From: Alnus glutinosa
Lineage: Eukaryota > Streptophyta > Magnoliopsida > Fagales > Betulaceae
Reading direction: 5' to 3'
DNA: 64,000 nt
Assembly (NCBI RefSeq): GCF_958979055.1
Contig: NC_084886.1
Coordinates: 41,105,654-41,169,653 of the forward strand
Made by a program: the position numbers and the translations under genes. Shown one piece after another: positions 34,072 to 46,695 of the stretch; position 1 is the stretch's first letter, and the number at the start of each line of letters is the position of its first letter. The notes beneath the pieces are model-generated. The model saw only the letters and a program-made list of their open reading frames with translations. It did not search any database and was not told the origin of the DNA.

Positions 34072-34579
34072 TGAAAGAGTTTGAGAATTCTCTGCTTGGT
34101 TAAAATCCAAGGGCAGAGTTATTGTTCTATATATAGAGAGTGAATATACAAGAGTACATACAGGCTCGGTGAACCAATAACAGAGACAATAACAGGACAC
34201 AATGTTCTAGACATAAGTCAAAGTAACAAGTTCCTATGCTTCTGATCATAATACAAACAAAGAACAAGATCCAAGACTAATCACACATGAATCTATGCTG
34301 AGTTGGAGGAGTATTCAGCAGAAAACATGGAGACCATAAAATCAGGAGTAGAGTTGACTGTGTCAGCTACTAGGGTCTTCTACAAAATGGTGTGAGGTAG
34401 CTTGGTAGCTGCTGCTGTGGTCTTCTGCAAGGTAGCTATAGGATTGCTGCTGATTAAGAGGAAAATTAGTAAAGAAAGAGTGCAGCTTAGGTTGACTAGA
34501 ATTGTCATTTTCTGGTTGAATGTGAACCAGATTGCTAGTAGGAGTGCTTTGCTGTTCTTGATCTTGAATTTCCTTAACA
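34072..34579 (-). mobile_element. Solo LTR of an LTR retrotransposon (probably Ty1/copia-like), relic
   Basis: A 508-bp insert with TG...CA ends is flanked by the exact 5-bp duplication AAGGT (34067-34071 and 34580-34584). Unit 1 shows the single-copy AAGGT site at about 6270. No internal region or second LTR is present, so it is the product of LTR-LTR recombination. Orientation is inferred as minus from the TGTTA start and downstream TATA-like part. The insertion is younger than the segmental duplication. Confidence 0.85.
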
Positions 34580-34584
34580 AAGGT

Positions 34585-35739
34585 GAATACCCTTGGAGAT
34601 GTTCGTAACGGACTAATAGCATCATGAGTACAACCTGAGGGAGAGATTCATAGACAAAGCCAAAGATTGAATTTTAATGGTAGCTAGAATTTTTTTGTTA
34701 TATATATATATATATATGGAGTCTTGTATTTTCATTTTTATTGGTATATAGTTGGGTCGTGATGGTAAAGATCGATGAGATGATGATGAGAATCGGACAA
34801 AGTGCTGCTAGCAATTGTAATGACTCCGTTATTTTTTTTGGAACAGTACTGTTGAAAAAGTTATAAACTCAAAAATTTTAACAAACATGACCGCATTTTC
34901 TTGTATGAATGTTAATGTCAGTAATTAGAATAGTAATTTGTATGATTAAATTTATTATTTTTTATTACTTTAAATTTTTAGAATAATAAGTGATGTATTG
35001 GACTACACTTATTAAGTGAGATTTTAATTAAACTAGAAAATGTGGGAAAAAAAATTATTACTAACAAGAATTTGTAGCGTATTATTTTATTTTATTTTTA
35101 TCTGCATGCGGCTACCAACCAACAAAAGGGAAGTATTGTTTTCACGGGGGTTTGCTTTAAACTTGTAGTTGTTTACATCTTTTATTTGTAAATGCCAATT
35201 CTTTTAGGATTTTTGGGTTTGAGACTAATTTTGGCCTAATGGTGACGATCATGACTGTTTTGACGCAGGCAACCAGTAAAACACGTCAGAAAAATTTTGG
35301 AAAATCAGAGGCTTCTAATTCGCTGGAGATTTTGTGGAAGGGGCGCTAATTATTAGCTTTTTTAATGATGTTTACCGGAATGATTTTTTGGTATATATAT
35401 CCGGATTTGTTATTTTGTGTGATGTTTATATATGATGTCTAATTTATTTTTCAGCTAGCTTTATCTGTTATTGTGCAGTGCGTATGATCGATCGGTGTTT
35501 AATTTGTTATCCGGACATTTTGCTCCGGTACAGCGGTACCGGCCGGTACATAACAAAATTATAAAAAAGTAAAAGTAAAAATAATAATTGGTCTTCTGCT
35601 ACTGCTAGGAAGTCAGCCACCTTCCTAGCACGTGAACCAGAAAGTCGTCTCTCTGGCGCATGGCCGGATAACGTACCAGGAATACTTCTTCTTGGCGCAT
35701 GAGGTATGTGCAGGAATTCTATCTTCCTAAACTTCCTGA
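34585..35739. other. Intergenic DNA, no gene seen
   Basis: Collinear with 6270-7431 in unit 1, with few differences. AT-rich, with no supported ORF. Confidence 0.55.
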
Positions 35740-35912
35740 TAGGGACGGAACTAGTGGAACCGACAGAGTCATAGCCTCCCTCAGTTTAAAAAAAAAAAAA
35801 AAAAAAATTTATAAGGTAAAAAAATAATAAAAAAAATTTAGTCTATTAATCCTTACCAACAAATTTTTTTAATCCTCGGCTCCATAAGAGCTTAATCTTG
35901 GCTTTATCCCTA
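35740..35912. mobile_element. Short hAT-type MITE (unit 2 copy)
   Basis: Same element and site as 7432-7612: starts TAGGGACGGAACTAG, ends TTATCCCTA, with flanks CTTCCTGA and CTTCCTGG. Confidence 0.78.
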
Positions 35913-35920
35913 CTTCCTGG

Positions 35921-37462
35921 CGCGCGCACATATATATATATATATAAACACTAGGATCGTATTTTCTGGCAATTAATATAACTAGCTACGAGCTGACGTT
36001 TATTATAAGTTTGGAAGAGTTTTTTTTTTTTTTTTGTATAGAAATGATATTTCTACCTATCTCATTTTTAAATTTATCATTAGATTTATGAGACCAACAT
36101 AAGGTCTCACAAATTCAATTAGAATTTATTCCTATAGGTATGAATTTCATTGGAACCAAAGAAAGTAAAAAAAATAAATAAAAAATAAAGTTTTTTTTTT
36201 TTTTTTTTTTTCCTATTATGAGTATATTTCGTTTGTCGTTGGTCATCTGTTTTCATTTTTTTTTTTTTTTTCCTTATTTGATGTTGTATTTTATATACAA
36301 AAAATATAGCTATTTTATATTATAGGAGTATTTTTCCAATTTCTGTTTATTGTCCGTTTTCATATTTTGTCCTTGTTTTTCTGTTCTAATTTATATATTA
36401 ATTTTATTTATATTCTAAAAGTAGTTTTTTTTAACGTTATATATGCAAAGGATTGCCGGGAAAAAGAATCTCTGTTAGACATAAATTCTTCCTATACCTA
36501 TGAGGTTGTGAATTTATTGTAATTGGAGAAAATATACAATAAAAGAAAAATAAAATTATTTTTATACTATATGACTATTTTCATTTTTTTTTTTTTTTGT
36601 TTGTCATCTGTTTTCATTTTTTGTCCTTATTTTATGTTCTAATTTATATATTATTGCTTATTTTGTGCTAAAAGTATTTTCTTTTATGATATATATGTGA
36701 AGGATGGTGGTCGAAAGAAAAAAAAATAAAAATAAATAAATCTCATTTTGTTGGGACTTCTTGCTATACCTATTAGTTTCATTGAAACCGAGAAAAATAT
36801 ACAAAAAATACAAATCTTATGTTTCAATTTTTTGTCCTTATTTTTTGTTCTAAATGTAGTTTCTTTTACGTTATTCATGCAATACATATATACACTTCTA
36901 GAATGTTGAATGAGTTACACTTCATTTCATATTGCCCTCAATTTTAAAGGTAATAAGAAAACAATATTTATAAAAAGGACAATATAATATTTGGCTTCAT
37001 GTTTAATGGTTTATAAATTGTTTATTATTTATTATTTGATTATAGTGAGAGTGCGATTTCTTTAGTTTAAATATGTTAATTATTAACAAAATTTTCTTTT
37101 GGGTTTCTTTTGTAAATATTGAATACAAGTTATAGCAATAATGTGAGTATACTATTTTGTTCTTTGTTTTTGTGAATTCCTATATTATGTAAAAGGTCTC
37201 TTGAATTAACTTCTATAAAAATTGAATAATGTGATTACTTATAAAAAAAATTTGAATACATACGATTTATTTTGACTCCTTACAAGATAATTTACAATAT
37301 ACATTTATTCATTTTCAATCCTATTTCTAAATTTTTATTTTATTTTATATTTTAAATTAAATGTAACATTCTAATTTGTCATGCAGTTTTAATTAGTAGA
37401 AATTCGCTCATGACACGGGTTATATGCTAGTATTATATAATATATATATACTTATCCCACCA
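35921..37462. other. AT-rich intergenic DNA with a deletion relative to unit 1
   Basis: It matches unit 1 7620-7840, then jumps to sequence like 10200-11803. So about 2.5-3 kb of unit 1 (including the MITEs at 8110 and 8538) is missing. At 37462 it joins directly to DMP relic b, lacking the counterpart of 11804-14045. No gene seen. Confidence 0.6.
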
Positions 37463-38044
37463 TGGTTGCAGCACTACCGGGGCTTGGCGACCTCATCAAG
37501 CTCCTTCCCACCGGCACAGTCTTCTTGTACCAGTTCTGCAGCCCTATCTTCTCCATGCAATGGCCACTGCCACTCCTACCACAAGTATCTCACCGCTTTT
37601 CTTGCCGGTGCATGGGTGCGGTTTGGCTTGCTTCTTTTCTACATTCACCGACAGTTACGTACGTTAACGTTGCTGAAAAAAAACTTACTACGGGGTTGTA
37701 ACACACAAGGGTCTTTGGCCCCATCCCCCTTTAGAGCCTGCAGGCGTCACAAATCCGTCCGGGAACGTGAACCCGTTGCCAGAAAACCTTCAGAAATCAG
37801 ACTTTGTTCATGCTTTTTTGACGGTGATAGTGTTTGCAGCTTTGGTGCTTTTGGACACAAATGCTGTCAAGTGCTTCTATCCGGTGTCTGAGTCCACTCA
37901 GAAGACTTTGCTCATTGTGCTACCTGCCGTTGTTGGTGCGGTTTGTAGCGTTCTTATACTGTTGTACCCTTCCAAGCGACATTGAATGGGATACCCTTCA
38001 ACTATGTCTTCAGAGAACTCCACGAGAGAATTACCTAAATAATT
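37463..38044 (+). pseudogene. DMP: Decayed DMP (DUF679) copy b, unit 2
   Basis: Same relic as 14046-14632. [18 protein letters not shown] is readable from 37480, then the frame is lost around helix 2. A clean 3' stretch (about 37757-37985) encodes [16 protein letters not shown], then a third helix [24 protein letters not shown] and a fourth helix ending LLYPSKRH, followed by a stop where other DMPs continue GIGYP. The unit 1 copy has an extra stop at the Gln of ESTQKT that this one lacks. The 5' end is joined to a deletion breakpoint, so no promoter or start remains. Confidence 0.85.
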
Positions 38045-38394
38045 AAGGAAGCTTGAGTGTACGTGGTTTCTTCATCATACCTTGTTGTCTTATATATATA
38101 TATATATATTTCCCGTTCATAGGTTTGGCATGCATATATAGTTTTTACTGTATGTTCAAATTGTAACAAGGGGAGCTCAATTCATGGGAGGAATTGAGTT
38201 TAAAAGGGGAATGACCTCTCCATTGTGTCGATCACAACCAGGAATGGGTATCTCTGTTCAGCTACGAACAATAATATTGGTATAAAAAAAAAAAAAAATT
38301 AAAGGGTTTGACATATGTTTGTGCGTTTGTCTCTTTCCTTCTCTCTTTTTCTAATTTCTACCAAAATCACAAAGAAAAAGAAGAAAGAAAGATG

Positions 38395-39660
38395 GGTTGC
38401 TTGGATTAATGCAAATATGCTGAAGGGTAGGAGCTTGTGGCAACTTCCTATCCCTAAGACTTGTTCTTGGAGCTGGAAAAAGCTTCTACAGCTTAGGGAT
38501 GTTGCCAAGACTTTCTTCCGGTTTCAAGTTGGTGATGGGAGCAAAATTTTCCTTTGGCATGATCATTGGCACCCTGCTGGATATTTGTGTGATCATTTTG
38601 GATTTAGGGTGATTTATGATTCAGGTTTCCATACAAATGTTAAGCTCTCCTCCATTATTTTTAATGGAGACTGGTTTTGGCAGGGGGTTAGATCAGAGGC
38701 TTTGGTGGAAATTCAAAGCAAACTTCCAGGGATTCAGATTGGGGGTGAAGATACTCCCCTTTGGTTATCAAAGAAGGGAACATTTTCTTGTGCTGAAACT
38801 TGGGATAGGATGAGGAAAAAGCTCCTGGAAGTTTCTTGGTGGAAGTTGGTGTGGTTTTCCTTAGCCATTCCAAAGCATTCATTTCTTTGTTAGTTGGCTT
38901 GAAGGGATACTCTAGTCACTAAACAAAAGATGGTCTGCTGGGGGTATATGGGTGATGTTAATTGTTTAATCTGCCATGGTGGGATGGAGTCTCGGGATCA
39001 CCTCTTTTTTAGTTGCAGTTTTAGCAGGAGGATATGGAGGTCAATGATGGCTGACTGTCTCTTTGAGAATCTTCCTGTTTTTTGGGAGGATGTTGTTGAT
39101 TGGGGCATTGTTATGCTAAAGGGAAAGAATCTTAAGGCTTGCTTGGGGAAGTTATGTTTTGGAGCTGTGATTTATCATATTTGGAGACATAGAAATGATC
39201 TCCAACATGGTAATACCCCTAAATCTGAAGAGGTTATTGTGGCTAGTATTTTGTGGGAGGTTAGGTCTCGAATCTTGGCCAAAGGAAGGTTTAAAAATCT
39301 GTCCAACCACATGCCTCTTGTGCATAGGTGGAATTTACATTTGCTACTGCCTTCAAGTGAGGCTGGAACCGGTTAGTTGCTGTCAATTGAGGCTGGGCTG
39401 CTGACTTTGGTGATACGGATCTGTTCTGGTGTTGAGGAGTAGAGGGATACTAGTCCAAGTCCCTTCGTGTTGTTTGTCGTTAGCTGACAAAGCTTGTATG
39501 TTGAAGCATTAGTTTTTGTTGCTTGTTTCTGTTGGAAGTTCTACTGGTTTGTAGTAGTTCTTGTGTTTTTGGATATGTTCCAGTTTTTACTGGAGGGGTG
39601 TTTTTCCGTTTGGTTTGGTTATAAAGCTTTAATTCATCCAAAAAGATAAAAAAGAAAAAA
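38395..39660 (+). mobile_element. 5'-truncated L1-type LINE carrying the ORF2 zinc-binding (zf-RVT) region
   Basis: From 38399 the frame reads WVAWINANMLKGRSLWQLP, then FQVGDGSKIFLWHDHW, the typical segment after a plant LINE reverse transcriptase. It continues to a zf-RVT domain with CLICHGGMESRDHLFFSC (about 38957-39010) and IWRHRNDLQHG. Two stops (at about 38891 and 38900) replace Trp codons between the halves, so it is inactive. ORF2 ends near 39376. A 3' UTR and an A-rich tail follow to about 39660. The tail merges with an AAGAAAG-type target duplication. Unit 1 has the uninterrupted site at about 14950-14970, dating the insertion after the duplication. The endonuclease and reverse transcriptase parts are missing through 5' truncation. 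Confidence 0.85.
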
Positions 39661-39872
39661 AAAGAAAGATGTGCCGATACTTTTGAATAGGTGTCTAATC
39701 TTCTTTCTTTCTTCTTCTTCTTCTTCTTCCAAAAAAAAGGGTATCAAGTCTTTCATGATGCATTAAGTAATAATTTATGAGGGCTTTTGTACCCTTGAAA
39801 ACTATACACATATATAAACGTAAGAGGTGGTCGGATCACACCCTTTGGTCCTAAGGCCATGGGTGGTTGAAT

Positions 39873-40080
39873 GAATTAAGATCCCCTCAAATTCTTTGCC
39901 CGAATTCTATCAAATTCGGGCAGGTAGTTGTGAGTGAGCATTTATGAGACCTACCTGACCAAATAAAAGTTGGGCTGCCCAACTGCTTATCCGGTCAGGT
40001 GAATCTCATAAATGCTTACTCACAACAACCTGCCCGAATTTTATCAAATTCGGACAAAGAATTTGAGGGGATCCTGATCC
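39873..40080. mobile_element. 208-bp foldback MITE with 9-bp duplication
   Basis: Inverted ends carry GATCCCCTCAAATTCTTTG, then CCGAATT and CGGGCAGGT. An exact 9-bp duplication TGGTTGAAT flanks it (39864-39872 and 40081-40089), indicating a Mutator-like mover. The unit 1 site at about 15174 is empty. Confidence 0.85.
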
Positions 40081-40828
40081 TGGTTGAATTGCCCCCACAT
40101 GGCAAAAAAATTAAAAATAAAAATAAAAATTTGAGGAGGTGGTTTGGCCACCTCTGCATTTTTTTAAAAAATAAATAAATATATAAAATATTTAGTTTTT
40201 AAAAAAACTTTTGTTTTTTATTTTTATTTTTTTACTATAAGTGACATGTGTTGCACTTTGATTGGAGTCAATGTTAAACATTAACGGATACTGATAACTT
40301 TCCTAACGACAAAGACCTTTTTTTTTTATTATTTTTTTATTATTTTTAATTTTTATGCTTACCCTATGGAGTAGGTTAATCAATTTTTAAAACCCATAGA
40401 TAGAGCTAATGTCAAAACCCTCAAACCTCGTGGACCAATTTTACATTTATTCATTTTAAAAAAAAAAAAAAAAAAAAAAATTCACTTATTCCCTGAACGA
40501 CTATGTGATTGTTGATCTCTCCCCTAAACTTTAAAAATATGCAATGCAGGGTTCTAATCTTTTGACCCCTTTCATAGACCTCCTACCATTTAACTTAAAT
40601 GGCTCATGTGTAAAATATCTGTTATACCCTAAAATATTTAGAAAAATACAACTATGCCCTTAGTTATAATTTTTTTAAAAAAAATAAAAATAAAAAACAA
40701 ACAAACAAACAAACAAAACAAAATAAAAATTTCATAAAACAAAAAAGGGTAAAAAATCATAGAAAAAAAAAAAAAAAAGAAAAAAAAGGGACAATTCATG
40801 GTGCGCATGGCTGTGGGTCTTTAGAGAC

Positions 40829-43800
40829 GGAGTAATTCTATCTGTCTAACCTAAGTCCAACTTATGTCCAACTCTGCTGACATGGCACCACGCCACGTCA
40901 GCCCTCATTTAAAAAAATAAAAATAAAAATTTGAAAACTAGCGTTAACAATACACAGTGGTTTATTTGTTCCCAAATTTTTTTCCCCCCCAAGCTTTCCC
41001 TCCATCTCTCCATCTCTTCCCTCAACCCCACCGACGACCATCGACAACCAGCAACCACCGCCAACGGTACGCCCAACACCATCTCCGGCCGTCTCTATAT
41101 CTGATTCAGCTCCGACGAGTCAACCACCGTACCGCCACGAGCAGACCCAGCCGAATCACCACCACCCCCGACGAGCCCATCAATCGTAAGGTTTTCTTAG
41201 TTTTTTTTCGATATTTCCTTTTGATCTTCTCTCCAGATCTACTTTTTTTTGTTGTTTTTGGGTGAGATTTGGTTGAGATTTGGGCCCTTCCCTCCAGATC
41301 CCGGTTTTTTAGTCGTTTCTTTTTTTTTTTCTTTGAAGGTTTTCTGTTTGGCTGCGGAGAAAATGCAAGAAAAGTTAAAAGGAAAAAAAAAATTCAACTT
41401 TGACTTAGTTTATATTTTCTATTTTGTTTTCCCTGTTTTTGGAAGATATGCTTGTCGATCTCTAGTTCAGAAGTTCATTTTTACTTGTGCTTTACACCCA
41501 TGTGCTTCGTATCCTCCATCTGACTCCAATTTGCTTTAACCTTGTGGTTTTCCTGTCCACTCTTGCTCACCTTCACTTATTTTTTTATTGTCTGGAGCCT
41601 GTTTTAAGGTTAGTGTAGTTGCTGTTTAGCATTGATCTTTCAAGTTTTATTATTATGTTAGGCTCAGTGTTCAAACTGCCTAAGGTTTGTTGTAAATGGA
41701 CTACTTACAAATATTTTTGGGATTTCAATTATGGTTAGCTTCATCTGCAAAGCATATATTGTAGTATAAGTATGGAATGTTAAAAGTTAAAACAGTCTTT
41801 TTTAACTTCTTGGGAGACTTGAAGCTATCACGGGAGTAATCCAAGTTTTTTACCCAAACTAATTGTGTTTTCTTATTTGTGAATACTATGTTATATTCAT
41901 CTGAAAATTTCTAATGTGTATACCAAATATACAACTGCATTTGTATTTGAGCCTAAAACCTTGGGTTCAATGTTGAATCTGATCATTTGTATATAACTAT
42001 GGTCTATGGAATTGGTACTAAAACCTTGGGTTCAATATATTTTTGGTCGAATCTTTCATCCGGGTTTTTGTTATGGAATTTCTCATGTTACACAGAGCTA
42101 GATGTGGATTGTAAAATTATTCTTGTAAGGCCTTGTTTGGCCAAAATTACCAAATTATGTATTGAACTGATTGGTGTTATAGCTTGTAGGGATGTGTGGA
42201 TAAACTGGAACTTCTGTCTTATGTTGATTCATTCAATTGTTGAGCTTTGATTTGATGGTCCAAATTGGTGATACCCTATTAATTGCCTCTACCTGTTGAT
42301 TGATCTAAAAATTCCATTGCTAATTATTTGCTGATCTACAATGTTGTTGTCTTGTATCCGAGAAACCTTGATTTATGCCAGAATCTACGGTATATTCATT
42401 TCCTTTATTTAGGGAACACGTGGTACCAATGTTGCGTCGGGGAAGGGTTTTCTCTGTATGGTTTTCTTGTGAACTATGGTTGGTGCATTTAGATGGTCAA
42501 AACACATCTCGTGAACTATATATTTCAAACTGTTGGAACACATCTTTTTAAATGGTCAAAACACATCTTTTTGTAATATCTCGACAAAAATGTATGTTTT
42601 TATCCCAATATTTTTCTTGGTTAATGCATTAGCTGTTAAAGTATGAAATGATGTTGGGTTATTTTTATGCAAACTATTAATCATGTCTCTATTATTTGTT
42701 AATTTGAAATAATTTGTTTGTTAATTTAGATGTCGTCGAATTGGCCATCCTCAGGGAAATGGCAGTGAAGCGGTTCGGGAATGTTATTATGGTATGAGAA
42801 CATATCTAAGTACTTCATGGACGAAGAAAAATCCGGAAAGACAATTCTTTGGATGCGCTCAATACGGCAAAGGCTCGCATTGCAAGTAATTTGAATGGTT
42901 TGAACCACGCATTTGTGAATGTGGCGGCAAGCTTGTATACGAGATGAGGGTGAGGATTAAGATTATGGAAGAAGAACTTCGTAAACGAGCAAAAAAAGAG
43001 AAGCGATCAAATGTCCTTTGTTTGTGTCATGGGGATTATCTGTTGCACTTTTGTTTGCTTTTGTGTTCGTTTTAGATCACGTTTGTTTATGTAGTAGCAA
43101 CATATTAAATTGGTCATGATTGTATATAAGCGTGGATGCCTTTTGTTCTATGTAATTACATGTAATTTTAAAACTTTTGCTTTATTTATAAATGCCTAGG
43201 TAGAAAATCCAATCCTAAGGTACTGAGGTTCACATCTATACAAATAAACATTGAAAATTGTTTAGACAATGCTTTAGATCAATGCCTAATTTTAAAAGGC
43301 ATTCTTTTGACATGCCATTTCCCATTGTCTCACAACTTAATCTCCACATCAATTTCTACTTGTTCTACAATCCTTTATTTTTCTTCTATACACTATTTTA
43401 ACATTAACTACTAGATGTGATACATAATAAAAAAAAAAAAAGAGGACGTAGAAATTGACAAGAACATGAAATTGATGATAATCAACAATCTTGATACCCG
43501 TTTCCATTATTTGGCAAAGGGAACAAACCACTTGCAGTTCAACGCCTGAAACAAATGCATGTCACAGGATGATTTTTTTTTTTTTTTTGAAAGTATGTCA
43601 CAGGATAATTTGAAAGGGAATGTTTGGCATAAGTTTTGGAGGACCATTTAACTTGGACCATAATTGAATCAATTTTGTGGTTTACACTTTACGGCCCAAA
43701 AGAAGCTCTTTTCAATTTCACTTCATCCATCTAGCAAAAGAACATGACATAAAAGCTTCGGTCTCAATTGGCAACACAATAAAAATCCAACTCCATTACA

Positions 43801-45765
43801 CATCAACTCCCACTACATAACAAATTAACTCCATTACTTGAGTATTACATAACTTCCAAGTAATAATAAATTAACACAAAAAATATTAAAATAGAAAATC
43901 AACTTCAAAGAAGGTACATATTTTGTTCTTTTGTCATCATCCTCAAAGAAGGCTTCTTAAGAGTACAGTTTCATTTCCAGCTACATCAAAACGAATAAAA
44001 CAAAGTTAAGAGAAAACAACTATAAGTAATAACATTCACTATTATTTGAAGCAAGATTAAAGGAAGAATGAAACGTCTAACATACAATTTTGAGAGTCAA
44101 TTTCAAAGGGCAAAACATCATCAATCGGAAGCTGTGTCAAAGAATGATCATCTCCACGTTCATTCCCCAATACCAATGGTGACAAGTACATATATGAGTT
44201 ATTGCACGGAAACAATAATAATAATAAATAAATATACAAACTTTATGACAAGTTAGTGGCAAAATCTATTTTTACTCAGGTAAGAGTGCTGTTATGTGTA
44301 ATTAACAAATCATAAGTTAGTTTAAAGCACGAGGTGATAACTGAATTTTGGGCCTACTACAATCATTGTTGTCCCCATTAAACATGGACTGGCACAAACT
44401 TACAATTATGGACAGTAAAAAGATATTTTAATCTTCTCATTTGTGCTTTTACAAAGCCACTGCCATGAAAGATTACACTAGGAGAGAGTAAAGATATTTT
44501 TATCTTCTTTTTGTGCTTTGTATGGCACTAAAACCAAATTAATTCCTACCAAATGCTCCAGAATTTACCACTCACCTTGCTTTGGGCTTGTTTTTCTGGT
44601 TAAAAGATTTTGCTTGCCAATCCTCTGGGGGGGGGGTGCACAGCAGGACTACCCAAAAAAAAAAAAGCAAATATATAATGTCAATCTTACTCAAAAATCT
44701 ACACAATAAGTCAAGCTATCGAACAAAAAAATAATAATATAGGAGAATTTTCTTTAAAAATTAAACAAATAAAAGCTACTGTAACAGCCAAGTCATGCCC
44801 TTTCTTTCAACCCCACAGTTCACTAAGCATTTAGTCCTTCTGTTTGTCAAAATTTAAACTAAGTAAAGTTGATTTCTTTTTCTTTATCTTTTTCCTGTAT
44901 TTTCTCTGAAGCCCCATAATCAAATCCCAGCATATGACCCCACTCCCAGATCCCACCAACAACACATGATACTTCATAAGTTTGAAAACTTCCTGGCCTC
45001 CATGCAGCAGAAACGCCCTAGTACCAAAATTTAATTAGCACAAATCAATTTTTTTTTCTTTTTTAACAAAAACTATCAATAATAGAAGTTTTTTGTCTGG
45101 AAAAGAAAATAAAAAATTAAAAACCAGACGACAAACATGGCAATAGTAGGGGCTGCACAACAGCAACACAAATTGTGAAGTTGTGAGAACAAGTAAGAAT
45201 TATTTTATGAACAACTAAACTTGTGTATATATAAGCCAGCTCCCATTTTTCAACCCACTTCTCTTGTGAATCCCTCAAGGATTCCTAAACATATACGAAA
45301 TGGGTGTCCTAAGACTTACAGGGACACCTATAATTTATTGCATACCTCGGTTAGAAATAGTAGTACTTGTTTTCTGGAGCAGATTTGTGCTTGTCTGTGT
45401 ATGGCCAGTGGAACACCAGATTAATTGCTCGCAAGTACGTCGCAACACAGAGGCTGTTGTTTCTGTGAACTTGCGGCTTCGTCGAGTTCGTCGGAGCCGA
45501 ACCGGAGATCCGGAGATGGAGCTAGGTGTACCGTTGGCGGTGGTAGCTGGTTGTCGACGATGGTCAGTGGGGTTGACAGAGGAGATGGAGAGACGGAGGG
45601 AAAGCTTGGGGGGAAAAAAAAATTTGGGAACAAATAAACCACTGCGTATTGTTAACGTTGGTTTTCAATTTTTTTTTTTTTTTTTAAATGAGGGCTGACG
45701 TGGTGTGGTGCCACGTCAGCAGAGTTGGACATAAGTTGGACTTAGGTTAGACGGATATAATTACT
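40829..45765. mobile_element. Mutator-like element (MULE) with about 300-bp TIRs carrying gene-derived sequence
   Basis: Long terminal inverted repeats (about 40829-41130 and 45460-45765) match closely, for example CTAACCTAAGTCCAACTTAT and GCCAACGGTACGCC/GCCAACGGTACACC. The flanking 9 bp are TTTAGAGAC (40820-40828) and TTGAGAGAC (45766-45774). Unit 1 has the single site TTGAGAGAC at about 15871, so this is a post-duplication insertion. The interior includes a GRF-zinc-finger relic (42731-43075) preceded by intron-like DNA. The segment 43080-45450 has no recognised gene. No MURA transposase was seen, so it looks like a Pack-MULE-type passenger or a non-autonomous MULE. Confidence 0.85.
42731..43075 (+). 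pseudogene. GRF-type zinc-finger gene relic inside the MULE
   Basis: The frame from 42782 reads CYYGMRTYLSTSWTKKNPER, then QFFGCAQYGKGSHCK, a stop (42887-42889), and then FEWFEPRICECGGKL followed by a Lys/Glu/Arg-rich helix (RIKIMEEELRKRAKKEKR) and a hydrophobic tail, ending at 43075. The pattern C-x-G...T.NP.R.FFGC...C..F.W is the GRF zinc finger, a nucleic-acid-binding fold. Plant GRF proteins of this small class often end with a coiled coil and a membrane helix, as here. The in-frame stop splits the zinc finger. A 5' exon or promoter may come from the element's terminal repeat, where a GTAAGG donor follows at about 41187. Probably a captured host gene, now broken. Confidence 0.65.
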
Positions 45766-46075
45766 TTGAGAGACGACCCACAATCACGCAGTGGGTTTTT
45801 TTTTCACTTTCTATTTTGTTTTTTTTGTTTTTTTTTTTTGGTTTTTTTTTTTTTCATTTATTAGGATTTAACGAAAAATCCTTTTGGTGTATGGGTAAAT
45901 GAAAGGGGCAGAAAGATTAAAACCACATTACAAATTTATAAAGTTTAGGGGGAGATTAAAAATCGCGCCGTAATTTACACGTTAGTGAAGTTTCTTTTCT
46001 TTTTCTTTTTTTCTTTTTTTTTTTTAAATTTTTTTTTTAATGAAATGGTACTTAATTATGAAATGTAATAAGAAG

Positions 46076-46695
46076 TAGGGGGTGTACATGCAGACAGATA
46101 TTAACCGTCCGCATTCACTATCCGTACATGCATATGGATGCGGTTAGCAAAAACCAATATTTGCATATGCTGATGCGGATACCAGTTTTAAGGCATGCGT
46201 ATGGATACGATTATTAACTGCATCTGTATTCTCTTTATATATATATATATATTCACCAAAATAACGTCGTTTTGTTTTTTAGTACCAAAATTATGTTGTT
46301 TTGGATTAGGTATAGGTTATGTTTACATTGGCTTGGTTGGCTTTGTTGCTTTCTCGTGTAACACTTTGAGAAAAAGGGAAAAATAATGTGAAATCAATAT
46401 ATTTTCAAAAGATTAGGGCTTAAAAAAATTAAAATAAGCCCAAAACACTAAAAATTGGCCTAGCTAAAATATTTTCAAAATCGTTTAAAATATGTCATAA
46501 TAGAGACCCAAAGAAGATCTAAAAGACTCATTACCTAATATACAGACAGTATATAATAACCGCAATAACCTGCGCGGATGTAGTTAGTAAACTCATAATG
46601 CAAATGAGAGTATCTAAAAATGATATATATCTGCATTTTACGAATGGGGTTAAGAATATTTCAAATAATCACATCCTTCTGCATGTACACCTCTA
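46076..46695. mobile_element. hAT-type non-autonomous element (unit 2 copy)
   Basis: Same element and site as 16217-16902. Starts TAGGGGGTGTACATGCAGAC, ends TGTACACCTCTA, with exact 8-bp duplications ATAAGAAG (46068-46075 and 46696-46703). The (TA)n inside is short here. Confidence 0.85.

Noticed and set aside
34380-34625. ORFs inside the solo LTR
   Set aside because: LTRs are non-coding, and the frames extend past the LTR border into unrelated DNA.
40957-41265. 102-codon ORF near the left end of the MULE
   Set aside because: It lies in the terminal inverted repeat and its complement is present at the right end. It looks like leader or repeat sequence rather than a protein.
42726-42908. Minus-strand ORF over the GRF region
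   Set aside because: A shadow of the plus-strand GRF zinc-finger frame, which matches a known pattern.
45300-45698. 132-codon ORF near the right end of the MULE
   Set aside because: Mostly the inverted repeat read in the other direction.
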